Assembly: GCA_033977485.1 (NCBI GenBank)
Contig: CM066995.1
Coordinates: 45,629,736 to 45,693,735, forward strand
DNA: 64,000 bases
Source: Hydrangea macrophylla
Taxonomy: Eukaryota; Streptophyta; Magnoliopsida; Cornales; Hydrangeaceae
Direction: 5' to 3'
In this document: positions 32,557 through 44,281 of the stretch, in pieces
How the letters are laid out: every line of letters starts with the position of its first letter
Numbering within the stretch: position 1 is the stretch's first letter
Program-made: the position numbers and the translations under genes
Notes under the pieces: model-generated
Seen by the model: the letters and a program-made list of their open reading frames with translations, nothing else
Told to the model about the DNA's origin: nothing
Database searches by the model: none

Positions 32557-32959
32557 TGTAGACACCCCAATTTTGACCAAACGTCGAATTAAGAGGAGTG
32601 TTATCTCTAGATCTGATGATGACAATGTCTGACTAATCTATGACTTCCAAAGATGATTCAAGCTCTTCAAAGGATCTTTAATTTGACATAAAAAAATAAT
32701 GAGTAGAGGAAAAGAAAATGAAAGAGAAAATAGCACATGAGGAGTTCCGTGGCAGTCACGCGATGCCGCTGCGGTACTCACCAACTGCCGCACCGACAGT
32801 CAGTGAGAACCGCTGTGGTAGTCCCGAAATGCTGCTAATATCTTTAAATGCCGCATGTGGATTTGTCCACGGCATTCATTGAGTGTCGTATCGGCGTTTA
32901 GTGAATGTCGCGCCAGTTATCAATGAGTGTTGCATTTTTTAGCAGTCTGCTTTAATATA

Positions 32960-33207
32960 CTCCCTCCGTCCCTTTTTTAGAGTCCTATATTCCATTTTGG
33001 GATGTCCCAAATTAGTGTCCACTTTCCTAAATTGGTATACAATTTTTACTTACTTTCCAATACTACCCTTCCTTGAAATCTACACCAAGACAAAACTAAA
33101 AAGTTATTATAATGATTAGAGGCAATTGTGGAAAGTAGGTGTAGATTCTTTTTGTCCCCTTAATAAGTTGAGTTCCCAAAGATGGACTAAAAAATGGACG
33201 GAGGGAG
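32960..33207. mobile_element. 248-bp Stowaway-like MITE
   Basis: CTCCCTCCGTCCC and GGACGGAGGGAG are the classical Stowaway (Tc1/mariner-related) terminal repeats. They extend to TTTTTTAGAGTCC/GGACTAAAAAA. TA flanks both sides (32,958-32,959 and 33,208-33,209). It lies within the Tat/Ogre-like LTR near its promoter. Confidence 0.9.
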
Positions 33208-33308
33208 TAGTACGTTTTGTACCTTCAAAAGGATATCTAGAATCAATGTTTTGTACCTTCAAAAGGATATTTTAGTGTTTTCACTAAAACACCCCTTAGA
33301 AATTTGCC

Positions 33309-33317
33309 TATATATAG
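33309..33317 (+). promoter_or_regulatory. Putative LTR TATA box
   Basis: TATATATAG lies about 100 bp downstream of the Stowaway-like MITE and is positioned like TATATAAA (1,325) in the related LTR at 242. Confidence 0.4.
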
Positions 33318-35518
33318 GAAATGAATATCACATTACAAAGGATCTCCATTTTTAAGCTTGAATCTTGTCTTGAATCTCTCTTTGTTTTTTGAATCTCTTC
33401 AAATTCTTTGATACAATTAAGATAGAGTCTTAGAAAAGTTTAAGAAAATTAATACGTCACATGAGTTAGAAGAAGAAGAGCTTGAACCACTTTTGAAAGA
33501 CCTTCAAAAACTTAAAAGTTGAGGATAATTGGAGGTAACCTCTATGTTAATTAGTCTTTAATTCAAGTTCAATCACAATATATAGAATTCTGTAGGACCT
33601 TTTACACATTTTCAAAAACTCCTTTCCCACTTCATTTCATCACACACCACTAATATTGTGATTGAACTTTCATTTTATTGGTTTGGATCAAAGTAACCTA
33701 AGGTTTAAGATTAAATAAATCATGAAGTAAAAGTTAACTTGGATATTACTTGAACCTTGATTTCCTTTTCTTTTGATTATGTTCATCTCTTGGGATTCAT
33801 GAGACCTTCAATGTCTTATTTGAATCCCTAGACTTGGATCCTTTAATCTTCTTGTAAACTTATGATTTACAAAAGGATTAAGGTTGACATTAGTATGTTT
33901 GGTCAATGAGTCTAAACCTGTCTCCATGGTTTAGGTTTATTATTTTGAGATTTCATGAAGTTTCTTTATACTCCATTGAAATCTACAAGTATGAGTGTCT
34001 TTAGTCTCCAATGACCATCAAGTGGAAGGAGAAGTAATTTGGGTTAAGCCAATCTCCATGGCTTGGTAGGTAGAGTTAACAAATAAAAGATGAACTTGAC
34101 AATGGTGCAGTGAGTTCATAAACCACCTTTGATCAAAGATTTTTAATAAAAATATGATCTGTTGGAATTGAATAAGACCAATTGGAGAGTGTCAATAACA
34201 CAAAGTTTTACCACTGTGATTTTTGTTTTGATGAGATTTCATGTTTAAGATGGCTTGGTCATGAGTTTTGTGAAGCAACCATAATCTGTCCAGAATTTCA
34301 GAACAGGAACACTTTCTTGAAATAAGTAAATCAGAGCCTTAATCAAGCATTATTGACTTCAAATAATTTTTTCTATGAAGTCTAATGTGTTAATTGATCT
34401 CCTAAAATGATTAGAGTCATTCAGATTCATTTACTATTTTTAGAAAATCATACAAAAACTCTGGACAGAGAGTTGTAAATATCTAAGTGATGTCTAGTGT
34501 TTGTCCAATTCCCAGAGATTGAACTGTTGATCTTTGATTTTTCTTTTTGGGTTAGAAACTAGACTCATTGAGGCATCTTGTGTCTAAAATGCATTAACAT
34601 TTGAAGTTCTGGTCTGCTCTCTGTAATTTTCAAAATTTTGTGATAGATTTGATAAACTTTGTAAATAATGGTTCAAATGACTTTTCTATGACCTAGGGCT
34701 TAAACCTGTTTTAATAATGATTAGTTTAACTTAAATCCAAAGGCTAAGTAATCCAAAGTATCTCATAACTTACTCTTGTTCATGTATTCATGTACATTCA
34801 ACCATGTAGGTTAATATTTGTAATAAGGACTTGCTTTGCATCAGGATTAAATTGCACTTAATTGAACCAAATTGCGAGTTCCTTATGACCATGTTGGGAC
34901 TACACCATCCCTATATAGACATTACATTGGCTCCTAGTTGAGACTTGTATATCTATAGAAGTGATGCATTTCTAACTAATTAGAAGGAATTCATAATTAT
35001 GTCAATTCTTTCATACTTGATAGATTTAAGCTAGAAGTTTAAGGATGTTATTTAGAATTTCATACTATATCTTGATTAAGGTATGTAGACTAACCCTCTG
35101 TTTTGTAGCGCTATTGAGGTATGATTTTCCAAATACTCTTTAGTCTATTTAATTTCTTAATTTTATTGATTTTTTGACTTCATGCGCGACACCTTAGAAT
35201 TAGGTCTTGCCTTATGTGTATATATGGATTAGAGACTCCCTTAGGTTTTTATTTACTTGCATGCATTGACAAGTGGGGGTATTTATAAAATACAACCGCG
35301 CTAAAATAAATAAATATATTGATTTAGTTTACAACTCCCTGTTATATCTGCAATTTATATTACAATGCTAGTTTATGCACACTATGACAAATCTATGCTA
35401 AGTTGCGTTGTTTTAGCTGGTATTTGTGCAGATCACTGTTCTACTGTGTGCACAAATGAATAACAGGATAAGGGGAAAGCTTGATTATAACCAAGGCAAT
35501 TCATAAGAAAAAAGTGGA

Positions 35519-35632
35519 GTTCGAGCGATCGAAGGAGGTTCAAGCGATCGAGAGTTCGATCGATCGACTCCAGTTCAAGCGCTCGAGTAATTCAAAGTTC
35601 AAGCGATCGAAGGACGTTCGATCGATTGAACG
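35519..35632. repeat. TCGATCGA palindrome array upstream of the LTR promoter
   Basis: Six quasi-palindromic sites of the form GTTC(G/A)A(G/T)CGATCGA(A/G) follow one another at about 20-bp spacing and end about 70 bp before the TATA box. The same array is in the other LTR at 54,186-54,296. Confidence 0.9.
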
Positions 35633-35700
35633 TGCCTTTTATCAGAATTTACACGTACATAGCAGAAACAAGTATTGTTAACCCTAACCCTAAGATTGTC

Positions 35701-35708
35701 TATAAATA
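35701..35708 (+). promoter_or_regulatory. Putative LTR TATA box
   Basis: TATAAATA in a TCTATAAATACTGG context is conserved in the 3' LTR at 54,368-54,375. A GA microsatellite lies about 55 bp downstream, in the expected transcript leader. Confidence 0.6.
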
Positions 35709-36133
35709 CTGGTTATCAACACGTCCACAAGGACGCCCAACTTTGTTTTTACAGTTTTATAGAGAGAGAGAGAGAGAGAGAGCTTTGTTGGTTTTGTAGG
35801 TTTTCATACATTGGATATTACGTTGGTTTGAAGATTCTGAAGATTAATATAAGTTCTGTTCACTCCAGGTTTTTATATTCGTTTTACTATTATTCCATCA
35901 GTAGTTTAGTAGTTCTAATCTGAATAGATCGCAATGTTGCTTGTTAGTTTAGTTTTAATCCATAGTTTTCATAAGTTTCCATGTTAAAATCATAACCAAA
36001 TGCAGCCTTAATGAACTTTTACGTTAAAAACAGATCTGTAACACTCCAGACCATGTCTGAGTAGTCCCAGTGTTGGGAGATCACGATGAAACAGTGATCT
36101 CCAGCCTCTGCTATGCAGCAGTATAAAACCTGC

Positions 36134-36258
36134 GTTCGATCGATCGAAGTTAGTTCAATCGATCAAAACAGAGATACAGTCAAGCGATCGAAGATATTTC
36201 GATCGATTGAGAGATGATGATGTTCGATAGATCGAGAGCGCGTCGATTGATCGAATCT
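36134..36258. repeat. Second TCGATCGA palindrome array, downstream of the LTR promoter
   Basis: Six sites such as TTCGATCGATCGAA, AAGCGATCGAAG and TTTCGATCGATTGA are spaced roughly 20-26 bp apart. The 3' LTR has the same array at 54,824-54,962, with one extra doubled site. Confidence 0.9.
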
Positions 36259-36914
36259 TCAGATTCTTGGGTTGATCCTTTGCAGTATTCCTAGACTTTC
36301 TGTTTTCGAGATTTGTTATCAAACTATCCCCATATGCTCAGTTTGTCAAAATAGTTTCTTAACTTTAAGCCTTAAGGCATTTTTCTTCAATAACTTTTGC
36401 AAACCACTTTGAAAGCTAACACCATTCAGAGTGCGAGTCCTAATTATTGTTTTAAACCGCCTTCATGTGTTTTGAAATCAATTGTGATGATGTAGTCCCG
36501 GTCATGAAAGGACTGCTGAATCTTTATCTTTAGAAAATACGAAATACTGGAGAGAGACGTACTCCATAAAGCTTAAATGTAACTGCATGGTAGATGGCAA
36601 GGTCACTGTGGATTTGTGTAATCCCAACGTTCCCCTTTCATAAAGAAAAACCGTTTTTAGTTATCGATTTAGTTAATTACTTAATCATTAGTTTTATTTA
36701 GTCACTTTATTTTAGTAGTTGTTAATTGTGGAACTTCGTGTTCTACACCCTTCTTTAAACATTGATTTTTTATTTTCTTTTGAGTTTAATCTAAGTAGTT
36801 AGTTTAAAACCTTCTCTGTGGGATCGACCTAGTCTTATCCAGTACTACTAGCATATCTACCTACACTTGGGTATAGCACACAAGTGCACACAAAATAATT
36901 TCGTGTCAAATTTT

Positions 36915-36932
36915 TGGCGCTGTTGCCGGGGA
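36915..36932 (+). promoter_or_regulatory. Primer-binding site of the Athila-like element
   Basis: TGGCGCTGTTGCCGGGGA starts six bases after the LTR. It differs by one base from the complement of the plant tRNA-Asp 3' end (TGGCGCCGTTGCCGGGGA), so tRNA-Asp is the likely primer. Confidence 0.8.
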
Positions 36933-37036
36933 AGGCGACCATCTAGTATTTAGATTACCTCGCACTTTCTTCATCTATTTGTGTTTTCCTTTTTCGTTTT
37001 CTTTAGGTTTAAAATCATTTTAGTCTTTTCCCTTTC

Positions 37037-37527
37037 ATGTCCGATAATTGCATCGAAGAAATCTTCGAAAATCCATTCTACTCATCTAATTCCTCTAGTT
37101 CTATCAACCCCGTCGCCACACCTACAGAATCTATGGCTGACGATCAAAGCGAAAATGGTGAGAATAGGGTTGTGCCTATTGACAATTCGCTGCATCCATT
37201 GCGCGATCTCATGCAACCTGAGCATGCACCAACTTCTTCTTGTATTCTCATTCCACCCCATGCAGGCGAATTTCAATTTCGTAACGGAATGATTTATCTC
37301 CTTCCAACATTTCACGGAATGGAGAGCGAGAAGGCATATTTATATGTCAAGGATTTCGAGGATGTTTGTAAAACATTTCTCTCAGAACTGTCCTATGGAT
37401 GTAACACGCCTAATGTTATTTCCATTCACTCTAAAGGATAAAGCAAAAGCGTGGTTGCTTAACCTCAAGCCAAATTCAATCTTCACTTAGCATGCGATGA
37501 ACACTGCATTTTTAAAGAAATTCTTCC
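37037..37527 (+). pseudogene. Athila-like gag, N-terminal part (cut by insertion)
   Basis: The first ATG after the leader is at 37,037 and begins MSDNCIEEIFENPFYSS. The frame reaches FRNGMIYLLPTFHGMESEKA and YVKDFEDVCKTF, the start of the Athila Gag capsid region. A shift near 37,390-37,410 moves the continuation (FPFTLKDKAKAWLLNLKP, then FLKKFFP) to another frame, with a stop near 37,489 where the family has Trp. The gene ends abruptly at about 37,527 in a truncated LTR. Gag resumes at 43,690 with a gap of the order of 200 or more residues. The intact protein would build the retrotransposon particle. Confidence 0.8.
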
Positions 37528-40009
37528 CTTTTCAATTTACAAAAGAAACACCATTTTCATTAAATAAAATCTCTGTACAGAGTTCAGCAGAAATAAAAAT
37601 AAATAAGAATAAAATCTACATTCATTGGTCATAGTAACTACAATATTCCCAATACCCAATATATAATCTTTATTACAATAATCCAAATATGGCCCACAAT
37701 GCCAAAAACAAAAATAAAGCACACTAAGAAAATAAATACACCTCTGCCAAGAAACAACACAGCAGCAATCTCTTTACACAGACAGAAACTCCACAGAAAA
37801 TCTCCCCCACTACTAAACTTGCACATACATTCGACTACGTTTCATATAGAAACGCCCCGAATGCATTACGCACCCGGGTCAGTATATAAAATACTGTTAT
37901 GAGTTAACAAAAAATACAAAACGAGTCTTAGGGAACAACGGTGTTCCATAGACTGCCAAAAATATTCACAAAGAAAATATAACCACATCACATCATACAT
38001 TATCCTCATACAGAAAATAAACAATGCTATTACACAGAATCCCTGTCGGGTTAGAACAGTAGTTTCACACATTTCAGGACAGAAAGGTAGTTTCCTTTAA
38101 TGTGGTGGCAGTGGCTCCCAACCCGAATAATACCAATTGAATACTTACCCATCGAATATCTATGGTGAGCCAGCCCTGCAAAAAAAATTAGTGGGCCCAC
38201 CATCCTGTAAAATATAATTATCATAGTTGTAATCATACCCGTAATTACTTTCTGAATTAATCTCCGTTACAATTCAAGAGTCAGTCATACTACCATACAA
38301 CCCATAGTTCAGTAATAGTATAAATTCATAAAATGCTCGCATCAAAATCCAGACACGCAGTCTATGATTATCACATTCACGCTCACACACAACGATTACA
38401 ACACGAAAAATTATTAGAAAAATCGATTACTAAGCATCCACAACTTTGTATAATACTACCACAACAAAAGGTAATTAATTTTAATTCAAACTTTTAAATG
38501 CAAGAATAAAACACCACAAAGTATTTTATTTTATTAGACCTTATGTTCACCACCTCGTCCACCCATCCATGGTCCAACCTACACATATATCCCATGTGTC
38601 TCCTAACGTCATACTAACTCTACTCCGATCCCAACTCCCATGGGGTATCACCTGGATTTGAGTATACACCGAAAGGTTGTCCTTACGTTCTTGACGTCAA
38701 TAACAATGTCTAAATACACATGAAATAGACCAACAAACTGGGCATAAGGCTTAAAAATGAAGAGAGGGGTCATCCACGTAGTCACCGTCTAATCACACAA
38801 GGACGGGTCATCCACGAAGTCGCCGCCTAAAATCATAAGGAGTAGTGGTGAACTCTAAGGATTTTTCTAACGTTCATGCATCCACGTTGTCACAAAACTC
38901 AACTTTATAGGAGATTCATAGATCTCAAATCAAATTTCTGTTAAAATCATATTAACAGCTACATTTCACACAGATTCATAACCCTTACAAAATCACACAG
39001 TCACGATTTCGCAAAGCTCAATTATACATGAGAACTCATATCTCTCTAAGTACAAACAAATTAATTCATATTAACGAACACGAAATCACACAAAAATGTA
39101 ATGTAGCAAATATGCTTATTTTAACCTTAAAAAAAACTGCTACTGTAATATGCATTTTCTGCCCAAACAGTGCAGAATTGGGAAAAACACCATTAGACGA
39201 AAGTTGTTCAGAATTGCGTTTTCTATAGGTCTAAGTGGGCAGAATCACGAAAACTCGAACGTATGATTTATTATGGATTTTCTACTCAAATCTGATCCGT
39301 GAAAACCTCAAATCCTAAAATTGAATAATTGCTCAAATGTATCTTCAATGCTCATCTATAAATCTCAAATCACAACTTCAATCATTATAAAAAAATAAAA
39401 AAAAAAACTTAAATCTCATAAATCCGTAACTATACTAATTCAATAGTCTATCCATTTAAATTTCAATCAAACGAGTTTGAAAGAAAATAACAAGTTAACT
39501 CACCGATTTAGAGCTTCAATGTTGATGACGATTTCACAAAACAATATTTGGGGTTCCTCTTTTCTTCTCTTACTCTCTTCTTCTTCTTCTTCTTCTTCTT
39601 CTTCTTCTCTCTCTCTCTCTCTCTTGATTGCTCTATTTTTCTCATGTCTCTCTTTTCTTTTCTTTTCTTTTAATGATTAAACCTAGGGTTTATAAAATGT
39701 ATATATCTATGTAACACACCCAAATAAATATTGAAATCCCGTTCATTATTTGAGCGCCTCACAAAAAGGCTTTATATGGGCCTGAAAATGCATTCTAAAG
39801 TGACAAATGATTAGCCCAACGGGTACCCATGACCCCGGGCACTAAATTTCTATATTAAGCACACTACTAAATATACTAACAACCCGTACACGCTACTTCA
39901 ACATTTTTATTAGGTGTCACTAAGATACATACACATAGATAATATCTAATACTTGAAAATGATAATATAAATAATTACTAAAAGCACTTAGAAAATTAGA
40001 GTTGTTACA
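37524..40009 (-). repeat. 3' LTR (truncated) of the nested minus-strand element
   Basis: It aligns with 41,169-43,689 over its whole length with small differences. It lacks the TGTCACACCCC end. The break is at TTCCC, a word shared by the gag sequence and the LTR. A (CTT)n(CT)n tract is at about 39,576-39,624. Small open frames inside it are present in both copies but have no family resemblance. Confidence 0.85.
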
Positions 40010-40024
40010 TTTTACCCTCATGTA
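40010..40024 (-). promoter_or_regulatory. Polypurine tract of the nested minus-strand element
   Basis: On the minus strand ACATGAGGGTAAAA abuts TGTAACAACTC at 40,009. The position and purine content fit a polypurine tract. Confidence 0.55.
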
Positions 40025-40902
40025 TATACATTTGGCCTCATATAGTCATTTGTTAAATATTAGCAGCTAATTAAGACAGAGATAATAATGCGATATATAA
40101 GAATAAAATTATGAATGAAACCATTTACCCCCACTCCAATAATCCTTGGAATACTCAATACTCGCTGATCAACCAATGCATCCGAGAATGCTCATTCTTC
40201 CAAAACTCCTTGCTAATAATAAGATTGAGAAGACTATATTGCCGTTGAAGAGAAATCTATAATCATCAGGATTATAAAATGTCATAGAGAAGAGAATATC
40301 GTCGATAATCACTCTAGAGAAATCATATAGAATAGAGTTCCCATATATAATAATAGCAACAGCATAATCATAAGAAATCCAGAATATCCGTTGATAATAT
40401 CCGCATTAGAAGATAAGAAATCCATAATACCAATAGTGATAGATTCCGCATCAGAAAAGCATTAGATAATCAATAGAGATAAGAAAACCAGTTTATCACA
40501 TAACAAGTCCAAATATCCAATCTCTGCCTCCAACTCCCAAATAAGATTTTCGGTCAACACATAGATAGTCATCCACATTGCTACTCCATAAGCCAAAATA
40601 ACACTCCCCTTGATAAAAACCCCAACGTTACAACCAAAGATGCATGCACTAACATGTAAATCTAAACAATATCATGTATGCTCCTATTAAGTCATCCCGA
40701 AAATGACATACATTTAAGACTAACACGTTACAAAGCACATAGTAGAACAAAACACATAATACCATGAAACACATTATAGCACAAAGCAATAGAAGCACGA
40801 AATAACACATAATCCCTATCCCAAAAATTTGCAAACCTAAGGCTCTGACCAACACATAAATCACATTTCGAGAATCACTTAGACTCGCTAAGCTAACCTT
40901 AA
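40025..40902 (-). other. Internal region of the nested minus-strand element, non-coding
   Basis: About 0.9 kb of AT-rich sequence lies between the polypurine tract and the primer-binding site, with several ATAATAAGA-like words. No gag or pol motif is found on either strand. Confidence 0.6.
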
Positions 40903-40914
40903 GCTCTGATACCA
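40903..40914 (-). promoter_or_regulatory. Primer-binding site (initiator tRNA-Met type)
   Basis: On the minus strand TGGTATCAGAGC lies three bases after the LTR end. It is complementary to the 3' end of plant initiator tRNA-Met and fixes the minus orientation. Confidence 0.85.
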
Positions 40915-40917
40915 AAC

Positions 40918-43263
40918 TGTCACACCCCGATTTTTGGACAACCGAATAGTTAATCCATAGCATGTATCCAGAATAATATTCAATTGCCAAAAACCCCGAG
41001 GGTGACACCCTCACACAAGCTAACCTTATAATTTATTGAAAACAATATTTAATACGCATTAAATAAAAGCATATGGTCTTATTTTAAATAAAATTCTTGA
41101 TTATTAAACATGCATTCCCAAACTTTCATTTTCATTATAAAAGAAATAACGTTCTCTTCAAAATATTATTCCCTTTTCAATTTACAAAAGAAACACCATT
41201 TTCATTAAATAAAATCTCTGTACAGAGTTCAGCGGAAATAAAAATAAATAAGAATAAAATCTATACATCCATTGGTCATAGTAACTACAACGTTCCCAAT
41301 ACCCAATATACAATCTTTATTACAATAATCCAAATATGGCCCACAATGCCAAAAACAAAAATAAAGCAGACTAAGAAAATAAATACACCTCTGCCAAGAA
41401 ACAACACAGCAGCAATCTCTTTACACAGACAGAAACTCCACAGAAAATCTCCCCCACTACTAAACCTGCACATACATTCGACTACGTTTCATATGGAAAC
41501 GCCCCGAATGCATTACACACCCGAGTCAGTATATAAAATACTGGTATGAGTTAACAAAAAATACAAAACGAGTCTTAGGGAACAACGGTGTTCCACAGAC
41601 TGCCAAAAATACTCACAAAGAAAATATAACCACATCACATCATACATTATCCTCATACAGAAAATAAACAATGCTATTACACAGAATCCATGTCGGGTTA
41701 GAACAGTAGTTCCACACATTTCAAGACAGAAAGGTAGTTTCCTTCAATATGGTGGCAGTGGTTCCCAACCTGAATAATACCAATTGAATACTTACCCATC
41801 GAAAATCTATGTTGAGCCAGCCCTACAAAAAAAATTAGCGGGCCCACCATCCTCTAAAATATAATTATCATAGTTCTAATCATACCCTTAATTACTTTCT
41901 AAATTAATGTCCGTTACAATTCAAGAGTCAGTCATACTACCATACAACCCATAGTTCAGTAACAGTACAAATTCGTAAAATACTCGCATCAAAATCCTCG
42001 AAACATAATTCAAAACTTAAGACACGCAGTCTATGATTGTCACATTCACGCTCACACACAACGATTACAACACAAAAAAATATTAGAAAAGTCGATTACT
42101 AAGCATCCACAACTTCGTATAATACTACCACAACAAAAGGTAATTAATTATAATTCAAACTTCTAGATGCAAGAATAAAACACCACAAAGTATTTTTAGT
42201 TTATTAGACCTTATGTTCACCACCTCGGCCATCCATCCATGGTCTAGCCTACACATATATCCCATGTGTCTCCTAACGTAATACTAACTCCCACTTTGGT
42301 CCCAACTCCCATGGGGTATCACCTGGATTTGAGTATACACCGAAAGGCTAGTCCTTACGTTCTTGATGTCAATAACAATGTCTAAGTACACATGAAATAG
42401 ACCAATAAGCCGGGCATAAGGCTTAAAAATGAAGAGATGGGTCATCCACTTAGTCGCCGTCTAATCACACAAGGACGGGTCATCCAGGAAGTCGTCGCCT
42501 AAAATCATGAGTAGTGGTGAACTCTAAGGATTTTTCTAACGTTCATGCATCCACGTTTTCACAAAACTCAACTTTATAGGAGATTCATATATCTCAAATC
42601 AAATTTCTATTAAAATCATATTAACAGCTACATTTCACACAGATTCATAACCCTTACAAAATCACACAGTCACGATTTCGCAAAGCTCAACTATACATGA
42701 GAACTCATATCTCTCTAAGTACAAACAAATTAATTCATATTAACGAACACGAAATCACACAAAAATGTAATGTAGCAAATATGCTTATTTTAACCTTAAA
42801 AAAAACTGCTATTGTATTATGCATTTTCTGCCCAAACGGTGCAGAATTGGGAAAAACACCATTAGATGAAAGTTGTTCAGAATTGCGTTTTCTATAGGCC
42901 TAAGTGGATAGAATCACGAAAACTCGAACGTATGATTTATTATGAATTTTCTACTCAAATCTGATCCGTTAAAACCTCAAATCCAAAAATTGAATAATTA
43001 CTCAAATGTATCTTCAATGCTCATCTATAAATCTCAAATCACAACTTCAATCATTATAAAAAAAATAAAAAAACTTAAATCTCATAAATCCGTAACTATA
43101 CTAATTCAATAGTCTATCCATTTAAATTTCAATCAAACGAGTTTGAAAGAAAATAACAAGTTAACTCACCGATTTAGGGCTTCAATGTTGATGACGATTT
43201 CGTAAATCCGAAATTTGGGGTTCCTCTTTTCTTCTCTTACTCTCTTTTTCTTCTTCTTCTTCT

Positions 43264-43311
<48 letters not shown>

Positions 43312-43689
43312 ACTGCTTTATTTTTCTCATGTCTCTCTTTTCTTTTCTTTTAATGATTAAACCTAGGGTTTATAAAATGTATATATCTATGTAACACACC
43401 CAAATAAATATTGAAATTCCGTTTTTTATTTGAGGGCCTCACAAAAAGGCTTTGTATGGGCTCGAAAATGCATTCTAAAGTGACAAATGATTAGCCCAAT
43501 GGGTACCCATTACCCCGGGCACTAAATTTCTATATTAAGCACACTACTAAACATACTAACGACCCATGCACGGTACTTCAACATTTTTATTAGGTGTCAC
43601 TAAGATACATACACATAGTTAATATCTAATACTTGAAAATAATAATATAAATAATTACTAAACGCACTTAGAAAATTAGGGTTGTTACA
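40918..43689 (-). repeat. 5' LTR (complete) of the nested minus-strand element
   Basis: 2,772 bp from TGTCACACCCCGA to GGGTTGTTACA on the plus strand. The (CTT)n(CT)n tract at about 43,249-43,309 has a much longer CT part than in the other LTR. Confidence 0.88.
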
Positions 43690-44270
43690 ATTTATCAGTT
43701 AAAAAGTGAAGATCGTCTAATGACAAAATATGAAGAACTAGCAAGAAAGGTAGAGGAGTTAGGAATGAAAGGAGAAAGTTCTAGGCAGATTTTGCCTGAA
43801 GAACCTAGCGACACATGCAATATGTTGGCACACACAACTCAATACTGTACCAACGTACCACATTTTCAAGAACAGGCCCCCATGGAAATGAACGCCATGC
43901 AAGGATATAGAGGGGCGGGGAATTCCTACTATAACAACAATAATTTTCAAAATAACAATCGAAGGAATCACCCTGGGTTTGATTGGAAAAACGACCTGGG
44001 ACCCAAAACCAATATCAGCAACAGCCCTACAACAACAATAACCAATACCAAGGGCAATAATATAGGCAGTCTCAACCGTTCATTCAAAATAGATCTAATA
44101 ATTATAACCAGGCTCAACCCTCTAATAACCCACAGTCAAACGTATACGTGCCACCACATAAAAAGGTACAAGAGGAAGATCCACTCTCTAACGCGAATCT
44201 AACGCAGTAATTGATTTAAATGATGAGTAAAATGTCTGCGAAGTTAGAGAGAATGGATGCACGATAAGAG
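43690..44270 (+). pseudogene. Athila-like gag, C-terminal part
   Basis: Gag resumes right after the nested LTR with an EDRLMTKYEELARKVEEL coiled-coil-like stretch. It continues through NAMQGYRGAGNSYYNNNN and RNHPGFDWKN, the Asn/Tyr-rich nucleocapsid-side region of Athila Gag, which here lacks a CCHC knuckle. A frameshift near 44,000 moves the Gln/Asn-rich continuation (ending in VYVPPHKK, 44,135-44,165) to another frame, and stops follow. The host gag residues between 37,527 and 43,690 are lost. Confidence 0.75.
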
Positions 44271-44281
44271 GGATCGAGTGG

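Larger units (their letters stand above)
32557..35266 (+). repeat. 5' LTR of the Tat/Ogre-like element, first part
   Basis: TGTAGACACCCCAATTTTGA starts the LTR. It carries a GC-rich degenerate repeat block (32,748-32,945), a Stowaway-like MITE (32,960-33,207) and a TATATATAG promoter candidate at 33,309-33,317. It is cut at 35,266, where the Athila-like element inserted. Confidence 0.8.
35267..36908 (+). repeat. 5' LTR of the Athila-like element
   Basis: TGACAAGTGGGGGTA...TTTCGTGTCA. It holds a TATAAATA box (35,701), a GA run just downstream (35,760-35,782), and two arrays of TCGATCGA-type palindromes on either side of the promoter. The copy at 53,933-55,592 aligns throughout. Confidence 0.92.
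37524..43689 (-). mobile_element. Non-autonomous LTR element nested in gag, minus strand
   Basis: Two LTR copies (37,524-40,009, truncated, and 40,918-43,689, full) flank only 908 bp of internal sequence. On the minus strand the full LTR reads TGTAACAACCC...GGGGTGTGACA, followed by a primer-binding site matching initiator tRNA-Met. The polypurine tract lies next to the other LTR. No protein domain is visible inside, so it is an internally deleted or LARD/TRIM-like element. The first 251 bp seen in the full LTR are missing from the truncated copy, together with part of the host gag. Confidence 0.8.

Noticed and set aside
40649..41014. 121-codon open frame on the minus strand with hydrophobic stretch
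   Set aside because: It spans the primer-binding site and LTR border of the nested element, so it cannot be a normal gene of it.
41097..41549. 150-codon open frame in the LTR, partly shared by the other LTR (37,699-37,902)
   Set aside because: The shared part only reflects LTR identity; the frame is not conserved at its ends and has no domain.
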